This document shows, piece after piece, positions 59,297 to 64,000 of a stretch of DNA of 64,000 bases. Positions within the stretch are counted from its first letter, which is position 1. Each line of letters begins with the position of its first letter. A model generated the notes under the pieces. It was not told where the DNA came from. It saw nothing but the letters and a program-made list of their open reading frames with translations, and ran no database searches. A program made the position numbers and the translations under genes. This stretch comes from Scalesia atractyloides (Eukaryota > Streptophyta > Magnoliopsida > Asterales > Asteraceae), in assembly GCA_947069175.1 (NCBI GenBank), contig CAMTDV010000017.1, positions 34,729,126 to 34,793,125 of the forward strand, read 5' to 3'.

Positions 59297-61517
59297 TCAC
59301 ATCCTCAAAATAACATACTTAGTTTTATGGAATTATTCATAAAACTAAGCTACTAACGTCAATATGATATTGTGGCTGCATACATGCTTAATATAGAGTA
59401 TATATTTTAATGGTGTTTAAAATTCAAACATATAGCTAATTTTTGTCCATAGTATAACTATATGTTCATAAGAAGTGCCTCCCACTCTTTGAATCAACTA
59501 CACACCTAAAAGATCAAAACTTCACAAAGTGTACACCGATCATGGATCGATTACCAAATCGTTGCCCAAAAGTCAACAACAAGACCACAATTAATGTCAT
59601 GGTTGAACCATAAAATCCTATCCCATAACTTGAAGTCCAAGGATCATGAAAGAAATTGTCAATGAGGTATCATGGTCTGATCGTGAAAAAGCCTTCTGGT
59701 CCATGGACACTTCTAAATCGTGATTAAAATGACTACTCGCTTCAACAACAAAATGCTAAAATGCAAAACGAAATTATGATGATACGAAACTACAAAGCTA
59801 AGGATCCGTTCTTTTATTAAAAAAAATATCCACATAATTATAAAAAAGCTAAGAGTTCTTACAAAAACCAATTTAATAAAATTGAGTCAAAGAAAATCAA
59901 AAGGAATCTTTCTAAGATATTGACCCACTTTCAACAATTTGACTAACCTTTTGCCAAACAAAGGTACATATTTCTCTCATCTAAAAGTAATATGTAAACT
60001 CTTCATTTCCATGATAAAGGGACAAATCAAGATTCAAGATAAAGAAGAATAATCAAGAAATGTCTTGTGTGCTGATTATTGTAAACTTTGTGAATAGTTG
60101 TTTGTATGAGTTGATTTGTATGTAACTTAAACTTACGAAAAGATAAAGTGACGATCACTACTAAGTACTACCAACAATGATGAGATGATAAAGTAGCGAT
60201 CACTACAAAAAATAGTGACGCGATATTGGTGGTTATCACCAATATTAGAGAGACGACAAGAGGTGATCACTACTAAACTTTGTGAGACATTGTAATGACG
60301 ATGTTTACCGACTTAGAGAAAAGATTTTGGTAGAGACACCCCGTCGATTGAAAATTAAGAAGTTGGCGTAAGATGAATTTGTTAATATTCACCCGAACAT
60401 TACTAGGTGTAATCTCGTCCTTTTTGTGTTTACTTGTAAATATTTTAACATTCCCAAGAAATAAACATAAATTGTTTAGAAAACAAATAAAAGGTTTAAA
60501 ATAACATAAAATACTTTGCAAAATTAATTGTTATTATATTGTTTTTTACCACTCTCTTAGTCTTCTTATTATTTAGTGATGAATATTGATAGATCTACTA
60601 ATTCATTTAGTATTTAACACATTTAATTACACTTATGCAAAATCAGTATTTGTATATGTGATATATGGTTGACTACTTTACTTGACAAAAGAAGAAATTA
60701 CCACACTTTTAAGACTGATCCAACCAGGTTTATGTGTTACGTTTAACGTGATATATATTTACTTAATTGCATGTTTGATATTTCACATAAACATAAATTA
60801 TACCAAACATTTCATTTTGATAACTTATTCAAATGTTGTATTCGTTAGCAAGAATATGTCGACTGTTAGGGTCAAAGACAAAGACAAGGTGTCATGATTT
60901 GAAAAAAATGGAATTTATTTGATAAAGAGTAATTTGTGGCAACATGATGTTCATGTATAAAGATCTATGAATCTATCAAATGGATCAAAATTCAAAACTT
61001 GGTGAGGTTGTACCAATGTTTAAATAAACGGACAAGATAACATATTTGAAATCTTCATCACGATCATCTGTTGGAGGATGTTCGTCAAAACTCATAAGCG
61101 ACCAGGCCCCAAAATCATGTAATATGTAGTTTGAAACATCTAACATACAACCGTCACAAATACCACCTGATAGAACAAACCACAACTCTCCCAGAACACA
61201 TAAATTGGACCCGTAGTTTTATGATGTGGCGGTTGTAAGTCTAAGATAATCCTAACTAATTTTAAAATGTTTCCCAACAAAATTTTGGGTTGTATTTGAG
61301 ATTGAAACATCTATGTATTCACTTAACGTTTCTAATGGTGTGTCTAATGTATCCTCTACCATGAACAAAGTATGAAAGCCAAAGTATAGAAATGATGTTA
61401 TTCAATGTGAAGCTCGCGTAATTAATTCTTTTGTTCTTGTTGATCCTAGGTAAACCATCCATTAAGATTATCTTGTAAACTTATGTGATGCAAGTGAAGT
61501 TTTTTTTTATGTTTCAG
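59297..61517. other. intergenic DNA, nothing recognised
   Basis: AT-rich; 60,140-60,265 has reiterated 'gatcactac' words. No convincing gene or element border. Confidence 0.5.
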
Positions 61518-61681
61518 TAGGGCTGCAAACGAACCGAACGAACACGAACAACGTTAAGGAAATTATGTGTTCATGAAATGTCCATGAACACTTACAGAAC
61601 GAGATTTTCTGTTCATGTTCGCTCATTAAGGAAATGAATGCGGTTGTGTTAGTTCATTAAGTTTAGGTAACAAACGCAAAC
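61518..61681. mobile_element. hAT-like MITE fragment, cut by the LTR at 61,682
   Basis: Starts TAGGGCTGCAAACGAACCGA and carries repeated 'gaacacgaac', 'tgttcatg' words. The start resembles the ends at 52,177 and 46,058. The rest is beyond the window, past the inserted retroelement. Confidence 0.5.
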
Positions 61682-62106
61682 TGTAACAACCCGCATTTTC
61701 GCAGCTCTTTACTCTCATTACGCCTAGCACCAGAGATTCGGATCATAATGTGAACTATATCGCGTTCTACGTTAGATCGCATACTTTCGCACTATATCGC
61801 TTATTTTCACGCCACATTGCGCCTCACAACGCTTACAACGCATTCGCTTATACTATGATAATTGTGTGTTGTTTCCAAGTTATCGATCGCTAACAACATC
61901 AACACGACACTCAGAAAACTTGGGAACTACGACGCCTACTTAAAACGCTCAACGCAACGCAAACTCCTGCGCTCGCTCGCTAAATTCGCTAAACTCAGTT
62001 TATCGCGATAAGTATAAAATAAAAATAAAATAAAATAAAATACAACGCTTAATGTTTCACCAAAAGTCTTAACATACTTAACCTATCTCTAAAAATAAAA
62101 AAAAAT

Positions 62107-62235
62107 CGCACGAAAATTTTCGTGCGGAAATTTCCATTATTTGGTAAAAATGTGATTTTCATGCGAAAATGCCCTTTTTAGCACGAAAATGACACTTTTG
62201 GGACGAAAATAGCCATTTTCGTGCGAAAATTTCAT
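62107..62235. repeat. palindrome cluster CGCACGAAAATTTTCGTGCG upstream of the LTR TATA box
   Basis: 62,107-62,126 is a perfect 20-bp palindrome. Four to five half-sites or imperfect copies follow (ATGCGAAAAT, GCACGAAAAT, GGACGAAAAT, ATTTTCGTGCGAAAAT), ending 26 bp before the TATA box. Confidence 0.9.
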
Positions 62236-62260
62236 CAGATCACCCTCATTCCTCTCCTCC

Positions 62261-62268
62261 TATAAATA
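62261..62268 (+). promoter_or_regulatory. TATA box of the right-edge LTR
   Basis: TATAAATA in a CTCCTCC context, placed as in other LTRs; transcription would start near 62,290. Confidence 0.65.
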
Positions 62269-62915
62269 CCAACACTTGTCATTTCATTTCTGCTTACTGA
62301 AATTCCGCACCAAAACGCCCTCTAGCTTGTTTTCTCTGTTCCAAATAAGAAAACTACGTTTTCTCACGCGAATCACAACGATTTCTACAATGTTTTTACA
62401 CGAAGTTTATCTCCAATTTCATCCAAACTTCTTCTGTTTACGAAAATCTTCATCTTTTTCATCAAGCTTTCTGATTTTAACTTAGATTTACACTTAACCG
62501 AGCATGTTCGGGTTAGCCTTGGCTTCTCAGATCCGAAACCTTGTTGTTTCAAGCTCACCAAGTGTTATTCTAACAAAACTGTTTTCAAAACTCGATTTTT
62601 ACACGAAAGCGGACCAAAAAGCCGACTAAGTTTCGTTCACTAAATAGTGGAACGAGGCGCTGTCAAAACCCTCATGAAATGGACTCGAAATTACATCCGT
62701 TTCAGACAAGATCTCGGTTCCGGTTGCACAAAGACGCAAGAACAGTCACTTGTGCAAACAGGACTAGCTCATACGATTCACTTCTGGTTCATACAACCCA
62801 GTCCGAGCTTCCACAAACAACACACTCGCTCTAAAGACCTCTCCGGCACAAGGTTCGATCAGTGGCCTAAGGCTGGAGGGATGAACACTCGATTTCCCGA
62901 AGCATAACGAAAACC

Positions 62916-63110
62916 ACCAAAATTTTTGCACGAAATTTTCGTGAGAAAATTTCGCAAGTTGAATCACCAAAATTGTTGCACGAAATTTTGGTGAGAAAAT
63001 TTCGCAAGTTGAAACACCAAAATTTTTGCACGAAATTTTCGTAAGAAAATTTGGCAAGTTGAAACACCAGAATTCTTGCACGAAATTTTCGCACGAAAAT
63101 TTCACAAAGA
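62916..63110. repeat. four-copy 50-bp repeat with CACGAAATTTTCGTG palindromes
   Basis: Units start at 62,916, 62,966, 63,016 and 63,066, exactly 50 bp apart. Each carries CACGAAA-T-TTTCGTG or a variant, the core of the upstream palindrome cluster 800 bp away. Confidence 0.93.
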
Positions 63111-63414
63111 TTTTCTCACGAAAACTAATTTCGTATGAAAATATCTGTTTCCCTCGCACTCTCCGGTTCAACTGTTTCATCACTCTGGAAGACTGATGCA
63201 CTTCCGTCTCTGCGCGCAGGCTAAACCGACACTCTTCTCACCTCTCATCAACTCTTGGTGTTCACTCTTACGCACCCACTGTAAGTATACTTGACCTTTT
63301 TTTCGCTTTAAACGCACTTTTTGGGTGTAACATACGTTCATATCAAAATACACAACACGAACTAAACTGATTATCACACGTGAATACCCGTTACACATGT
63401 CTATACATGATGCT

Positions 63415-63416
<2 letters not shown>

Positions 63417-63457
<41 letters not shown>
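63417..63457. repeat. (AT)n microsatellite
   Basis: About 40 bp of pure AT repeat within the LTR. Confidence 0.97.
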
Positions 63458-63458
<1 letters not shown>

Positions 63459-63977
63459 TAGGACACTTTTTCGTTAACTTCTACCTTAGCTAGTATGGTA
63501 CTATAGTTTGGCTAACACCCGACGGGTCTAGCTAGGAAGTCACAAATCGCGCTTACCAGCCTTTTCGAGAAACTTAACATGTGAAATTTGTCTTGTTAGT
63601 TTATATATGTTTATCATGTTTTTGTATATGGTATTTCGCAACGTTTTTCTCTACTATGCTACTATATCAAAACCTGTATGCTCGCCAATACATTTTTGTA
63701 TTAACATTATTTTAACGTATGTTGCACGTTAAACGCAGGTTATCTCGAATCAAGATTAGGACTCTCTAGAAACCCACTAAATAAATCTAGGTTGTCGGAT
63801 TTGGTTGTTTAATAGACATGTAATTTGTGACGACTGTTATGAAATGTTTGTTTAATTGTATGGGAAGTTAAACTTATAAATATTGCCATTTAATAGATGT
63901 TATGGATTCTCTTGAGCGATCTGATTCGCCTAGTGCCGCGCCCTGATGATTCCGCCACCGGTTGGGGTGTGACAGAT

Positions 63978-63990
63978 TGGTATCAGAGCC
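63978..63990 (+). other. primer-binding site, initiator-Met tRNA type
   Basis: TGGTATCAGAGCC three bases past the LTR end. Confidence 0.92.
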
Positions 63991-64000
63991 ATAACTATAG

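Larger units (their letters stand above)
61682..63974 (+). mobile_element. 5' LTR of a gypsy-type element running off the window (2,293 bp)
   Basis: Starts TGTAACAACCCGC and ends GGGGTGTGACA, followed by a primer-binding site. The final segment (GATTCCGCCACCGGTTGGGGTG) mirrors the terminus of LTR3. TATA box at 62,261-62,268. It contains two separate palindromic repeat arrays, listed below. The body lies outside. Confidence 0.85.

Noticed and set aside
60199..60220. CACTA transposon end (CACTACAAAAAATAGTG)
   Set aside because: No second end or target duplication was found; the words around it are part of a local 'gatcactac' repeat.
62764..63201. 145-codon minus-strand frame with repeated Phe/Lys/Cys peptides
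   Set aside because: It is produced by the 50-bp DNA repeat, whose period is not a multiple of three, so the peptide drifts through frames; it lies in an LTR.

Overview
The window reads as a flowering-plant nuclear genome, probably an Asteraceae relative, although that family assignment is a judgement from retroelement style and not a search result. It is AT-rich, almost gene-free, and made of nested LTR retrotransposons (initiator-Met tRNA primer sites, LTRs of 0.4-3.4 kb), Helitrons, MITEs and simple repeats. I see only one likely resident host gene, a small uncharacterised protein at 38,921-39,478 on the minus strand, and it carries one in-frame stop.

Left part (1-30,520): a stack of minus-strand Ty3/gypsy-type LTRs. 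LTR1 (1,751-5,186) and LTR2 (8,591-11,870) each end next to a primer-binding site. Between them lie the 3' end of a plus-strand Ty1/copia element (5,187-7,612) and a frame-broken gag-like gene. Two further related LTRs (about 12,633-18,130) follow, then a copia-like LTR (18,335-18,760), a probable solo LTR (18,859-20,462) and a plus-strand LTR remnant ending at 30,520. That remnant was split by a Tat-lineage element (21,458-28,813) with both LTRs and a 5-bp target duplication (TTAAT). The element has dual RNase H relics, but the reverse transcriptase core and parts of the integrase are deleted.

Middle part (30,521-47,278): AT-rich intergenic DNA with a SIRE-like LTR remnant, an array of about 80-bp hairpin repeats, a 1.3-kb Mutator-like element with long terminal inverted repeats, and a fold-back MITE. 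Next come the host gene and a 5'-truncated chromovirus (39,754-45,679). The chromovirus has pol, a chromodomain-like tail and a 2.5-kb 3' LTR, and it is flanked by a 262/264-bp duplication of the host gene's upstream DNA. Its LTR holds four tRNA-like modules with Pol III box A and box B motifs.

Right part (47,279-64,000): three minus-strand Helitron-like elements. They carry exon fragments of an auxin response factor and a PPR gene (47,279-51,688), a PDR-type ABC transporter (53,438-56,237) and a patellin-type SEC14 protein (56,253-59,296). The last two lie only 15 bp apart. Several MITEs sit around them. The window ends in the 5' LTR and primer-binding site of another plus-strand retroelement (61,682-63,974), inserted in a hAT-like MITE.

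There is no operon-like or cooperating gene set. The strongest candidates for something undescribed are the tRNA-like modules in the chromovirus LTR, the compensated hairpin repeats at 32,321-32,775, the long duplication around a truncated retroelement, and the repeated arrangement of an element-specific palindromic motif upstream of the LTR TATA box.
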